Part shown: piece by piece, positions 36,451-44,161 of the stretch
Layout: the number at the start of each line of letters is the position of its first letter
How positions within the stretch are numbered: position 1 is the first letter of the stretch
Notes under the pieces: model-generated
The model's input: only the letters and a program-made list of their open reading frames with translations
Told to the model about the DNA's origin: nothing
The model's database searches: none
Assembly (NCBI RefSeq): GCF_029892515.1
Contig: NZ_JARXVF010000001.1
Coordinates: 1,674,001 to 1,738,000 of the forward strand
Direction of reading: 5' to 3'
Length of the DNA stretch: 64,000 nt
DNA from: Pseudaminobacter soli (ex Li et al. 2025)
GTDB lineage: Bacteria > Pseudomonadota > Alphaproteobacteria > Rhizobiales > Rhizobiaceae
Program-made: the position numbers and the translations under genes

Positions 36451-38232
36451 ATGGCTGAACCCTCCAAATACAGCCCGTCCTACAGCTTCACCGGGTTCCA
36501 GACGCAGAACCCGATCTCGCCGCTCCCGGCTCCGCGCCTCGATGAGCAATTCCATAACATTTCGAAGGCCATCGGCGATGGCGCTGACGCCGTTAACGAC
36601 ATCCGGCGATCTGACGGACGGTTGAAGAACGGGATTGTGACCCCGGAAGCCTTGTCACCATCTCTGACCATCGGTTTCTCCATGCAGGGGCAATGGTCAG
36701 ACGGAGAGCGGTATGCAGCCGGTGACGGCGTCGTCCACGCGCAGAAGTTCTACACGGCCCTCGTTTCACACACGGCCACCGCGGCCAACGAACCGGGCGT
36801 GGACAGCGCAACGTGGGCGTACCTGTTTTCGGTTGACGACCTGGTCGTAGCCGGCGCTGCGTCGTTCTACGGGGCGAGCTACGTCGGCGACGGCGCGACG
36901 AAGACCTTCGCACTGCCGATTGCGCCGGCCAGCCCCAACAATCTGTGGGTCAAGATCGGCACCGTCGTTCAGAGCGTCACGGCCTATGCCGTTTCTGGTA
37001 CAACCGCGACGTTGGCAACGCCCCCGGCCATCGGCGCGTCGGTCGAGTTCCGCGTGCTGGCGACGATCGGCGTGCAGGAGCTCGAGGACGGCGTCTATAC
37101 CGCCCGCGACACGGCCGTAGCGAAGGCCGCCGAGGCGGCTGGATCTGCGCTCGCGGCTGCCGGTTCAGCAAGCGCCGCGGCCGCCAGCGCCGCAAGCGCG
37201 CAGGCCTCTGCTACGACCTCGGCTCAGGATCGTGTTGCGACCGGGCAGGACCGCACGCAGACCGGCCTTGACCGGGCCTTCGCAAACAGCGCCAAAGATA
37301 CCGCCGTCGCAGCCCGAGATACGGCGGTCGACGCGAAGGACACCGCCGTAGCCGCCAAAGACACGGCCGCGTCCAAGGCCGCTGATGCGGCGTTGTCCGC
37401 CTCGTCAGCGCTCACGTCCGAGGTTGCGGCCTACAAATGGGCGCAGGAAGCTGAAGACACGCCCGTTGTAGGCGTGCTGTATTCCGCCTTCCATTGGGCG
37501 CACAAGGCGGCCAAGGCAGTCACCGGAAACATCGGCGGCGCGATCGCCAGTACCGTATCGAAGAGTGCGCCGGATGATAGCGACAGGTTGGGTTTCGCTA
37601 GCAGCACTGACGGGTGGTCGCTCCGCTATTTGACGTGGGCGAACCTGAAGGCTGTCATCGCCAGCGCGACGATGACAATGACCAACAAAACGTTTGTTGA
37701 CCCGATAATTGTTGGTGCTGATCCATGGGCGTCCAGGCCGATCGGAGAGCCAGTTGCTGTGTTGAGCAGCATCGCAGGCGTTTCGGCTCCGCCGAAGGAT
37801 AAATCCTATCGCTACGTGCTGCTGACGGCTGGTCAGACTGGTGTAGGGGCGTACAACGAGGGCATTCTGACCGGCGAAATTGTTACCGGCTCTGCCCCCT
37901 TGGTGGTCGCCACGGCCGTTGTTAATCTGGCCGGGAGCCCCATTAACGGCCAGACAATCCAGCTCATCAACACCGAGCGCCGTTTCTTGCGCGCGGGTAG
38001 TGCCGGCACGATCGAGACAGACGCGTTTCAAGGCCACTGGCACACCTTGAACACAGATAACGGTCTGCAAGGCGGCTCCGGCACGACCTACTACGGCAAG
38101 GCGACCAGCAATAATACTGCGAACTCTGGTGTCCTCGATCCGAGAACCGACGGCGTTAACGGAGCACCACGCACCGCCAACGAAACGCGTTCGAAGAACA
38201 TCGGCGTCACCTACTACATGAGGATCAAATGA
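36451..38232 (+). CDS. Phage tail fibre protein
   Basis: This 593-aa protein has a virion-attachment-like N-terminus, a central Ala-rich coiled-coil with repeated DTAVAAKD-type units (about residues 220-330), and a receptor-end domain finishing GHWH...RTANETRSKNIGVTYYMRIK, the usual collar-fibre tail end. It lies three bases after the giant protein and is followed, with an ATGA overlap, by its likely assembly partner. It would recognise the host surface. Confidence 0.85.
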   Translation: MAEPSKYSPSYSFTGFQTQNPISPLPAPRLDEQFHNISKAIGDGADAVNDIRRSDGRLKNGIVTPEALSPSLTIGFSMQGQWSDGERYAAGDGVVHAQKFYTALVSHTATAANEPGVDSATWAYLFSVDDLVVAGAASFYGASYVGDGATKTFALPIAPASPNNLWVKIGTVVQSVTAYAVSGTTATLATPPAIGASVEFRVLATIGVQELEDGVYTARDTAVAKAAEAAGSALAAAGSASAAAASAASAQASATTSAQDRVATGQDRTQTGLDRAFANSAKDTAVAARDTAVDAKDTAVAAKDTAASKAADAALSASSALTSEVAAYKWAQEAEDTPVVGVLYSAFHWAHKAAKAVTGNIGGAIASTVSKSAPDDSDRLGFASSTDGWSLRYLTWANLKAVIASATMTMTNKTFVDPIIVGADPWASRPIGEPVAVLSSIAGVSAPPKDKSYRYVLLTAGQTGVGAYNEGILTGEIVTGSAPLVVATAVVNLAGSPINGQTIQLINTERRFLRAGSAGTIETDAFQGHWHTLNTDNGLQGGSGTTYYGKATSNNTANSGVLDPRTDGVNGAPRTANETRSKNIGVTYYMRIK

Positions 38233-38654
38233 CCTACTTCGCGTTTGAGGACGGCGTCGGGCTGGATGATGTTGACGGCGCTGTGGAAATCTCAGCCGTT
38301 CAATACGAGGCAGCCATTGAGGGCATGCAGAACGGTAGGGTCGTGACGGTAGTGGGCGGCGAGTTCGCTGTTGTGGACAAACCAACCGAGCCTAAGCCGA
38401 ATCCAGAACCGGAAGGCGATCCGCAGGTCCCACCGGCTGTTTCAGCCCGTCAGTTCAAGCTGCAACTCTTCTATAGCGGCCTTCTGGATGATGTTGAGGC
38501 TTGGATTGCCGCCCAGGACCGTGCGGTTCAGATCGCCTACGCCAACAGCGGCTCCTTTGTTCGCACCGAGCCCATGATGCAGCGGGGCTTTGCTGATCTC
38601 GGCTTTACCTCCGAGCAGATCGACGCGTTCTTTGCGGCTGCCGCCGCGCGCTAA
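38229..38654 (+). CDS. Tail-fibre partner/assembly-like protein
   Basis: This 141-aa protein has an N-terminal small domain and a Pro/Glu linker (KPTEPKPNPEPEGDPQVPP). Its C-terminal helical domain, ARQFKLQLFYSGLLDDVEAWIAAQD, matches the shape of phage tail-fibre assembly chaperones. Its ATG overlaps the fibre stop as ATGA, a common fibre-chaperone arrangement. Confidence 0.75.
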   Translation: MTYFAFEDGVGLDDVDGAVEISAVQYEAAIEGMQNGRVVTVVGGEFAVVDKPTEPKPNPEPEGDPQVPPAVSARQFKLQLFYSGLLDDVEAWIAAQDRAVQIAYANSGSFVRTEPMMQRGFADLGFTSEQIDAFFAAAAAR

Positions 38655-38823
38655 TTCCTTCTCCTTGCGCCTCTATTCTATTCTGTATTGCTTGATATTG
38701 GTAACTATGTAAAAGAAATCGCGACCCGCAATCCTGGCGCGCAAGCTCCTCTGTAGCCACTATTTTCTTTGTTCTAGCATTACTTGCCGAATCTACATCT
38801 GAAGATATAAGGGTTTTGCGATA

Positions 38824-39660
38824 ATGAAGATATCTCTCTTAACTTACTCCAATTCTAATAACATTGGGGACAATATACAAACAATCGCAGTTTCTAAGCA
38901 TATTGATCAACGATATGACCTCGTTGATAGAGACTTTATTAATTCTTATAATGGTGAACCGTGTGTCGTGGTTATGAATGGCTGGTTTACGCATGAGCCA
39001 CGTAATTGGCCTCCGGCTCCGGGAATTACTCCAGTCTTCTTCGGCTTTCACCTGATACCGGAGCTTGCCGCTGAGTTCGAAAAGCACAAAGCCTATTTCG
39101 AGCGCTTTGCTCCGATTGGCTGCCGTGACCAAGCTACAGCAGACATGATCAAGAGTTGGGGCGTTGAAGCATACGTCAGCGGGTGCGCCACCATGACGTT
39201 CAAGACGCGCTCAAAGGAGCCGGACGATCCGAAGATTATTTTCGTTGACCATACCCGACGGGACTTTCACCGTGGTCAGCGGAAAGGCTGCATCGAGCTT
39301 GCGCATGAGGCGCCGTTCTATATTTCGGGCTCAACCGCTAAATTTGCGATCGCAGGGGAACTGCTGAATTACTATCGCCAGAATGCGGGGCTGGTTGTGA
39401 CAAGCCGCATACATTGTGCGATGCCTTGCGCCGCCATGGGTATCCCAGTGGTCTATACCGGCAAACGAGATGGTCGAACCGCGATCATTGATATGATCGG
39501 CATCCCAACTGTCAAAATACGGCACTTCCCCCGAACGAAAATCACTAGTCTGCCGGCGCAGAAACCATCGTTTGAAGACGTCAAGAGACGCGTCACAAGC
39601 GATCTTCATGCGCGGCTTTCCTCCCATGGGGTGAAGGTGCGAGCACCCTGCGACGGTTAG
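38824..39660 (+). CDS. Polysaccharide pyruvyl transferase-family protein (cargo)
   Basis: This 278-aa protein is of the PF04230 type. The N-terminal NIGDNIQTIA (residues 13-22), NGWFTH, APIGCRDQATADMIKSWGV and VTSRIHCAMPCAAMGIPVVY (SRIH at 194-197) are the family's marks. Such enzymes add a pyruvate ketal from PEP to sugars of exported glycans. It follows the fibre genes after an AT-rich 169-bp gap, as a moron-like gene would, and is 32 bp before the PP-loop gene. The lower GC in its first 150 bases suggests separate acquisition. Confidence 0.82.
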   Translation: MKISLLTYSNSNNIGDNIQTIAVSKHIDQRYDLVDRDFINSYNGEPCVVVMNGWFTHEPRNWPPAPGITPVFFGFHLIPELAAEFEKHKAYFERFAPIGCRDQATADMIKSWGVEAYVSGCATMTFKTRSKEPDDPKIIFVDHTRRDFHRGQRKGCIELAHEAPFYISGSTAKFAIAGELLNYYRQNAGLVVTSRIHCAMPCAAMGIPVVYTGKRDGRTAIIDMIGIPTVKIRHFPRTKITSLPAQKPSFEDVKRRVTSDLHARLSSHGVKVRAPCDG

Positions 39661-39692
39661 CGCGAAACGATAGACCACAGGGAGAAAGTATC

Positions 39693-40844
39693 TTGGCTAC
39701 GCTCACGCTTGCATCGAAAGCTCAAGGGTCGAAGACGATCATCAGCGCCTTCATCGGCGGCAGACTAGATAAAGAGATATTCTATGATATCGACGGCGAT
39801 GTGACGGTCAGCGATGCTGGGTTTGGGAATGGCGCGACGGTCGCCTTTCTGCCTTACGCGATGCGACATGGGTTGCACCTGCGCATTGAGGATCCCGTCG
39901 ATGCCGACCTGCTAGAGAAGCTTGATGAAGCGCAGGACGCGTGGTCGCGTCTGCATCCGACGGTCTTTCGGCGCGTCGACATTCACGCTGAAAATCCTCG
40001 TCCTACTGCGCTTGCGATGGACCGATCCGCCGTCATGGCATTTTCTGGCGGCCTCGACGCCAGCTATGCCTTGCACGCACACAAGCGACGGCTAATCGGC
40101 CGTCGCGCCCTGGATGTGAAGGCGGGCGTACTGATCCACGGCTTCGACCTACCCTTGCACCAGCCGGATTGGTTTTCCCCAGCCGTCCGAAGAGCCTCAG
40201 CTATCCTGGCGAACTACGATATCCCACTCGTTACCGTGCGGACGAATTGGCGCTTGCTTGATGTACCATGGGAGCAGTCTCATATATTTGGAATTGCAAG
40301 TGTTCTGCATCAGTTCAAAGGGAGAGTTAGCCACGGGGTCATCGCGGCCGACTCAGCCTATGACGGAGACGATCTGAAGTGGGGCAGCAATAGCGTCACA
40401 AATCAGATGATGAGCGGGTCATCATTTCCGATCAGCTTTACCGGGGCAGGCCAGTCTCGCACGGAAAAAGCTGGCGCCTTGGTCGGAGAACAAGCGATTC
40501 TAAACAGTCTGCGGGTTTGCTGGGAGCGACCAGAGAGCCTTGGTAATTGCGGTGTTTGTGAAAAATGCATCCGCACGAAGCTGAACTTCATGGCTCACGG
40601 TATCACTGATGTTCCATCACTTGGTGCAGAGCCCACGCCTGCACAGATACGCGATATCAGAATAACTAGTCAGGCCTTGCTCAGTTTGTACGTAGAATTG
40701 CAAGCCCATTCCTGGACGGATCAACCAACAATCAAACGCACCCTGTCTCAATTGGTCGCCCGCGGTACAAAAGGCCCAAGTAAACTTGGAAAGCTATTCA
40801 GGAAGTATCGCCGATCGATTGAGAAGCGTCTTCCCTTCTTTTAG
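39693..40844 (+). CDS. QueC-like PP-loop ATPase with zinc site (cargo)
   Basis: This 383-aa protein starts at TTG after AGGGAG. The PP-loop MAFSGGLDAS (118-124) marks an ATP pyrophosphatase; Ala stands where SGGxDS usually has Ser. Cysteines 276, 286, 289 and 292 (C-x9-CGVC-x2-C-x-R) match the zinc site of QueC, which converts a carboxylate to a nitrile via an amide. It is much longer than QueC (about 230 aa) and is paired with a pyruvyl transferase, so a role on a glycan or metabolite carboxylate is more likely than preQ0 synthesis. Function is not proven. Confidence 0.75.
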   Translation: MATLTLASKAQGSKTIISAFIGGRLDKEIFYDIDGDVTVSDAGFGNGATVAFLPYAMRHGLHLRIEDPVDADLLEKLDEAQDAWSRLHPTVFRRVDIHAENPRPTALAMDRSAVMAFSGGLDASYALHAHKRRLIGRRALDVKAGVLIHGFDLPLHQPDWFSPAVRRASAILANYDIPLVTVRTNWRLLDVPWEQSHIFGIASVLHQFKGRVSHGVIAADSAYDGDDLKWGSNSVTNQMMSGSSFPISFTGAGQSRTEKAGALVGEQAILNSLRVCWERPESLGNCGVCEKCIRTKLNFMAHGITDVPSLGAEPTPAQIRDIRITSQALLSLYVELQAHSWTDQPTIKRTLSQLVARGTKGPSKLGKLFRKYRRSIEKRLPFF

Positions 40845-41157
40845 ACGACTAGTCCAAGCGTGACGGATCTCTAACCATTGAACCGCCACATGCCAGCAGC
40901 GTAGTGCGTTCGTGACCACCGACGCGACGCGCAGGCTTCTCGGACCAAGCAGCCCGAGGGCCATTTAAAGTTCCGGACGTGGAATGACAAAGTGCGGTGC
41001 CATCATGTTGCTGGCCGGCAACCGCAAACATTCATATTAGAGATATGGCATTGAAATGTTTTGGAAACTTGCCGGCAGTGTTGCGGCATTGCAACAGACT
41101 TTTTGGGTTTCGTCGCATAGCTATCAGCGACCATTATTGCCTGATTTGAGGATTCCA
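40845..41157. other. Intergenic region before the element porin
   Basis: No gene is supported. The final part (CCTGATTTGAGGATTCC, 41141-41157) resembles the leader of the second porin (CCTGATTTGGAGATTCAC, ending 44161). This region is therefore probably the porin control region. Confidence 0.5.
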
Positions 41158-41838
41158 ATGTTTTCGAAACGCATCGCCGTTCTGGCCGCATTTTCAACGC
41201 TTCTGTCGACCGGCGCCTTCGCCGCAGATATCGTGTCCGCACCGGAAGTCATACCGGTGTTCAACTGGACCGGTACTTATATCGGCCTGAACGCTGGCTT
41301 CGGCGGCGGCAAGTTCAAGCATGAGATGCCCGGCGTTGGCCCTGCCATGTCCTTCAACCCATCGTCCAATGGTTTCGTTGGTGGCGTTCAGGTCGGTTAT
41401 AACTACCAGATCGACCAGTGGGTCGTGGGTGCCGAGGCTGATTTCCAGGGCGCCAGCATCAAGGGTGAAACCGATCTCGGCTTCTTCGTGGGAGGACCCA
41501 AGCTCGGCACCAAGCTTGACTGGTACGGCACGGTGCGTGCGCGCGCCGGCGTGCTGGCAACCGATCGCCTCCTGGTCTACGCAACCGGCGGTCTCGCCTA
41601 TGGTCACACCAAGACATACATCGAGGACGCCGTCCAAGGCATGAGTGTGTCGAAGACCAAGGCCGGCTGGACCGTCGGCGCAGGCGTCGAATATGCCGTC
41701 ACTGATCACGTCAGCCTCAAGACTGAATATGCCTATACCGATCTCGGCAAGGCACGAGTCTTCGAGCAAGGCGGTTTCGGCCTCGATCGGAAGGTAAACT
41801 TCCACACCGTCAAGTTCGGCATCAACTACAAGTTCTGA
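41158..41838 (+). CDS. Omp25/Omp31-family outer-membrane beta-barrel protein (element copy)
   Basis: This 226-aa precursor has a signal peptide (MFSKRIAVLAAFSTLLSTGAFA) and an eight-stranded barrel ending in KFGINYKF with a C-terminal Phe, the outer-membrane signal. It includes NWTGTYIGLNAGFGGG and VGAEADFQGASIKG, as in rhizobial/Brucella Omp25/31 proteins. It is closely similar to the gene at 44162 outside the element, including the terminator. The element thus carries a relative of the gene next to its own insertion site. Confidence 0.92.
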   Translation: MFSKRIAVLAAFSTLLSTGAFAADIVSAPEVIPVFNWTGTYIGLNAGFGGGKFKHEMPGVGPAMSFNPSSNGFVGGVQVGYNYQIDQWVVGAEADFQGASIKGETDLGFFVGGPKLGTKLDWYGTVRARAGVLATDRLLVYATGGLAYGHTKTYIEDAVQGMSVSKTKAGWTVGAGVEYAVTDHVSLKTEYAYTDLGKARVFEQGGFGLDRKVNFHTVKFGINYKF

Positions 41839-41860
41839 TCTGCACTCCCTTGTGACTTCT

Positions 41861-41891
41861 GGCCCCGGCGAAAGCTGGGGCTTTTTCTTTG
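41861..41891 (+). terminator. Intrinsic terminator of the element porin
   Basis: GCCCCGGC/GCTGGGGC around a GAAA tetraloop is followed by TTTTTCTTT. An almost identical hairpin follows the second porin. Confidence 0.88.
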
Positions 41892-41983
41892 GGGTTCTGG
41901 GTGCCAGTTAGGTCAGGGAAAACGTGGCGCCGCGACGGATTAGTCCGATTGCGAGAATCGGGGCTACCCGCTTAGATCACGCC

Positions 41984-42307
41984 ATGAACGCAACCGCCGC
42001 CTTCATCTCCGAGTTGATCCGAGCCGCCAACGAGGTGCCTAACGTCACCATGGCGGAGCGTGCTCGTCTATTGCAACGTGCTGCAGCGACGATCCGCGAA
42101 TACCGAGATGAGATTAATTATTCAGAGACGCCGGCAAACGACAGCGGGAGCCAGGAAGATGTTGTCTATTTCCTGAACGAAGCGGCAAATTTTGTAGATG
42201 AATTCTCGGACAGCGAATTTGCGGAGACAATCCTTGAGGCGATAGCCGTCATCCGGGCAGCGCAGATCCTGCTTGAGGAAAAGAGGAACATCGAGCTGGG
42301 CGAATAA
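41984..42307 (+). CDS. Small acidic helical unknown protein
   Basis: This 107-aa protein is strongly helical and acidic (AERARLLQRAAATIREYRDEINY..., FVDEFSDSEFAETILEAIAVIRAAQ). It has no signal peptide and no known family. The ATG at 41984 is chosen over an upstream in-frame start at 41924 because the upstream part is basic and unlike the rest. It is followed after 18 bp by a secreted protein gene. Confidence 0.55.
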   Translation: MNATAAFISELIRAANEVPNVTMAERARLLQRAAATIREYRDEINYSETPANDSGSQEDVVYFLNEAANFVDEFSDSEFAETILEAIAVIRAAQILLEEKRNIELGE

Positions 42308-42325
42308 CCTTGGGAGGACGTGGGG

Positions 42326-42589
42326 ATGAGACACCGCGGCGCGGCCCTAGCTGCTGTTGCCGGCCTTTGGGCAACGGCAGCATTTGGACAGCAAACATTC
42401 GGGGGAAACGAGTGCACCGACGATTGCTCTGGCCATAAGGCCGGATACGAATGGGCAGAACAGAACAGCATCACTGATCCCGCCGACTGCAATGGTTACA
42501 GCAGTTCCTTCAATGAAGGCTGCGAGACGTTCATCGATGAGCCCTACCGAGGCGCAGACGAAGATGACGACGGCAACGAGATTGATTGA
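42326..42589 (+). CDS. Small secreted Cys-containing protein
   Basis: This 87-aa precursor has a signal peptide (MRHRGAALAAVAGLWATAAFG|QQ) and an acidic mature part with four cysteines (NECTDDCSGHKAGYEWA, ADCNGY, EGCETFIDEP). Similar short exported proteins with CTDDCSGHKAGYEWA occur in rhizobia. GGGAGGACG before the ATG decides the start. The role is unknown. Confidence 0.7.
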   Translation: MRHRGAALAAVAGLWATAAFGQQTFGGNECTDDCSGHKAGYEWAEQNSITDPADCNGYSSSFNEGCETFIDEPYRGADEDDDGNEID

Positions 42590-43175
42590 ATGCCCATCTC
42601 AGATACGACCCGGCATACACTTTCCGTCTCGCCGTGAGCTTTAGAGCGGCTGGTACTCCGGCGCACCCCCAGCGGACGCGTGCAAGCCTGAAGCAAGCCG
42701 CCGAGGCCGCGCTACCCGACTGGCTACTCACTTCAAAGGGCGCTCTCTCTACAAGGAAGTTCGGCTTCCACGGGCGCAATAATGGCGAATCAAGTGCCAC
42801 TTGTGCGCCGCAAAACATAGACGTTTCGAACCGAATCGGACTATTCTTGTAGAAATTCACTCTTGCACGAGCGAATTGGCTTTTGGGAGGGACCATTAAG
42901 CCGTTGATTTGTAAAGCATAATTATCTGCCAAGATATTCACAACTTGGGCAGAACTGCTTTACTTGACTCTTGAAAGTGATTCACTCCATATCGACGGTG
43001 CGACAGGGAATTAACCTTGTCGTCGATGCGACAAAGCCGGGGCGGCAACCCCGGCTCCGTATCGAAAACTGCAATGCTTTAGGCGGCTTGCAGCCAGTCA
43101 ATAGCTACACGCGCATCCATACGCGCAATGGTCTGGTTGTCAAGTCGTCTAAAGCTTAGATTGGAGCTCTAGACT
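42590..43175. other. Region without a supported gene
   Basis: Short open frames at 42586-42852 and 42971-43159 need TTG starts and show no family features, so they are not called. A perfect hairpin AGCCGGGG/CCCCGGCT lies at 43035-43056, without a T-tract. Otherwise nothing is seen. Confidence 0.45.
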
Positions 43176-43373
43176 ATGAATCAGAACGAACCACTGTACC
43201 ATCTCACCTTTGACGACGCAGTTGACGTTTGGCTTCGCCACTGGGCCGGTGAATACCAACATCACATCGCGGCTTCCTTCCGGGTTAATCCCGGACGGGT
43301 GAATGACGTTCTCAAGGGACGCAAGCACGCTGGCAGCGAACAAGTAGCCGCCTCGAAAAGGAGCGCGGCGTAA
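43176..43373 (+). CDS. Small HTH-like phage-type protein
   Basis: This 65-aa protein with LTFDDAVDVWLRHWAGEYQHHIAASFRVNPGRVNDVLKGRKHAGS is typical of short proteins in rhizobial phages and islands that carry a Cro-like HTH (IAASFRVNPGRVNDVLKG). It may be a DNA-binding regulator. The stop overlaps the zinc-ribbon gene as TAATG. Confidence 0.65.
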   Translation: MNQNEPLYHLTFDDAVDVWLRHWAGEYQHHIAASFRVNPGRVNDVLKGRKHAGSEQVAASKRSAA

Positions 43374-43660
43374 TGGCTGGCGCTAGCCACAGCATCCTTT
43401 GCGGTCGCTGCAAAGTGCCCATAGAGGGGCCGAGCGACGGCAACGACCAGAGCGTGTTTTCCTGCCCCCGTTGCGGGGTCAGTGACACGCGTAAGGAAGT
43501 TCTGCGCATCGTGGCCAAGCATGTTGAGGAAATCACGGCGCGCGCTATGCAGGAAGGACTCAGGAATTCGATGCGGGGAAACAGGTTCATTAAGTTGGAC
43601 TCGAAACCTGTCCCAAAGAGAACCTACAAGTTCATCTCGGACTTCAAACCGAAGTTTTGA
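43373..43660 (+). CDS. Small zinc-ribbon protein
   Basis: This 95-aa protein has an N-terminal treble-clef/zinc-ribbon pattern, CGRCKVP...CPRCGVS (two CxxC pairs), and a basic C-terminal tail (RTYKFISDFKPKF). It is co-translated with the HTH-like protein by TAATG. A strong terminator follows, so this is the last gene of the element. A nucleic-acid-binding role is an inference. Confidence 0.7.
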   Translation: MAGASHSILCGRCKVPIEGPSDGNDQSVFSCPRCGVSDTRKEVLRIVAKHVEEITARAMQEGLRNSMRGNRFIKLDSKPVPKRTYKFISDFKPKF

Positions 43661-43669
43661 CATTGTTAT

Positions 43670-43698
43670 ACCGGCGGGCTCCGGCCCGCCGGTTCCTT
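43670..43698 (+). terminator. Intrinsic terminator at the element right end
   Basis: ACCGGCGGGC/GCCCGCCGGT with a TCCG loop is followed by TCCTTT. It lies ten bases after the zinc-ribbon gene. Confidence 0.85.
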
Positions 43699-43858
43699 TG
43701 AGAGCATCGGACTGGCAACTCACGGCGGCGGTCGGAAACAACCGACGATCTTCGACACACGTTCGCCAGGAGCGGCAACCCAACTGGCGGTGCGTCGTGC
43801 TGACGCACTTTCGGCCGTATCGCATCGCCCTCATTTCACCAACAGATGCATTTCGCAT

Positions 43859-43879
43859 TGTTGGTATCTTTGTTGGTAT
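43859..43879. promoter_or_regulatory. Right integrase arm-type sites
   Basis: TGTTGGTAT occurs at 43859-43867 and 43871-43879, direct and 12 bp apart, the same box and spacing as at 23306-23326. The pair lies 62 bp inside the right attachment site. Confidence 0.6.
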
Positions 43880-43940
43880 GAAGCAGTTCCGTTCTTTAAA
43901 TTAACAAGCAAGATCAATTCATTAACCGGGAAATTAGACG

Positions 43941-43956
43941 CCTCTCCTGGCACCAT
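43941..43956. other. attR core
   Basis: CCTCTCCTGGCACCAT repeats the tRNA-Leu 3' end (23168-23184) with one G lost. It directly precedes a terminator-like hairpin in the flanking chromosome, as expected for the displaced tRNA end. Confidence 0.7.
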
Positions 43957-43978
43957 CCCTTCGGATGGTTTTGTTTTT
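43953..43978 (+). terminator. Displaced tRNA terminator
   Basis: CCATCC/GGATGG with a CTTC loop is followed by TTTTGTTTTT. Because it abuts the attR copy of the tRNA end, it was probably the original terminator of tRNA-Leu. Confidence 0.8.
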
Positions 43979-44161
43979 CCTCGCTTTTCTAAATTTCTTT
44001 GACTTGTTGGCCATCGCGGATGGCGAGCGATTTTGCTCGCCTCTGAGGCTGCTTCAGCGCAGATTGCGGCATGTCATTTACACGCCTTTACATGGGCGTG
44101 ATTGTCTGATCCGGAGATTGTGTCCAAACCAGTTTTATTCTTACCTGATTTGGAGATTCAC

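Larger units (their letters stand above)
23168..43956. mobile_element. Integrated satellite-like/prophage-remnant element in tRNA-Leu
   Basis: The left end is the tRNA-Leu 3' end with a P4-type integrase beside it. The right end is a near copy of the tRNA end (CCTCTCCTGGCACCAT) followed by a terminator that probably belonged to the tRNA. Paired TGTTGGTAT boxes lie inside both ends. Contents are integrase, AlpA-like regulator, primase-helicase with iteron-like repeats, small terminase-like genes, recombinase, tail-fibre module, cargo genes, a porin and small proteins. No capsid, portal, large terminase, or lysis gene is visible, and no conjugation gene either. This fits a phage satellite or a reduced prophage. 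Confidence 0.85.

Noticed and set aside
39693-40844. Qat-type anti-phage system (QatC is QueC-like)
   Set aside because: The PP-loop protein has a QueC-type zinc site, but no QatA ATPase, QatB or TatD-like QatD gene is adjacent; its partner is a pyruvyl transferase.
42586-42852. Possible 88-aa gene
   Set aside because: It needs a TTG start, overlaps the previous stop, lacks a ribosome site, and shows no domain features.
42971-43159. Possible 62-aa gene
   Set aside because: It has a TTG start without a good ribosome site, and much of it covers a perfect hairpin, which suggests non-coding DNA.
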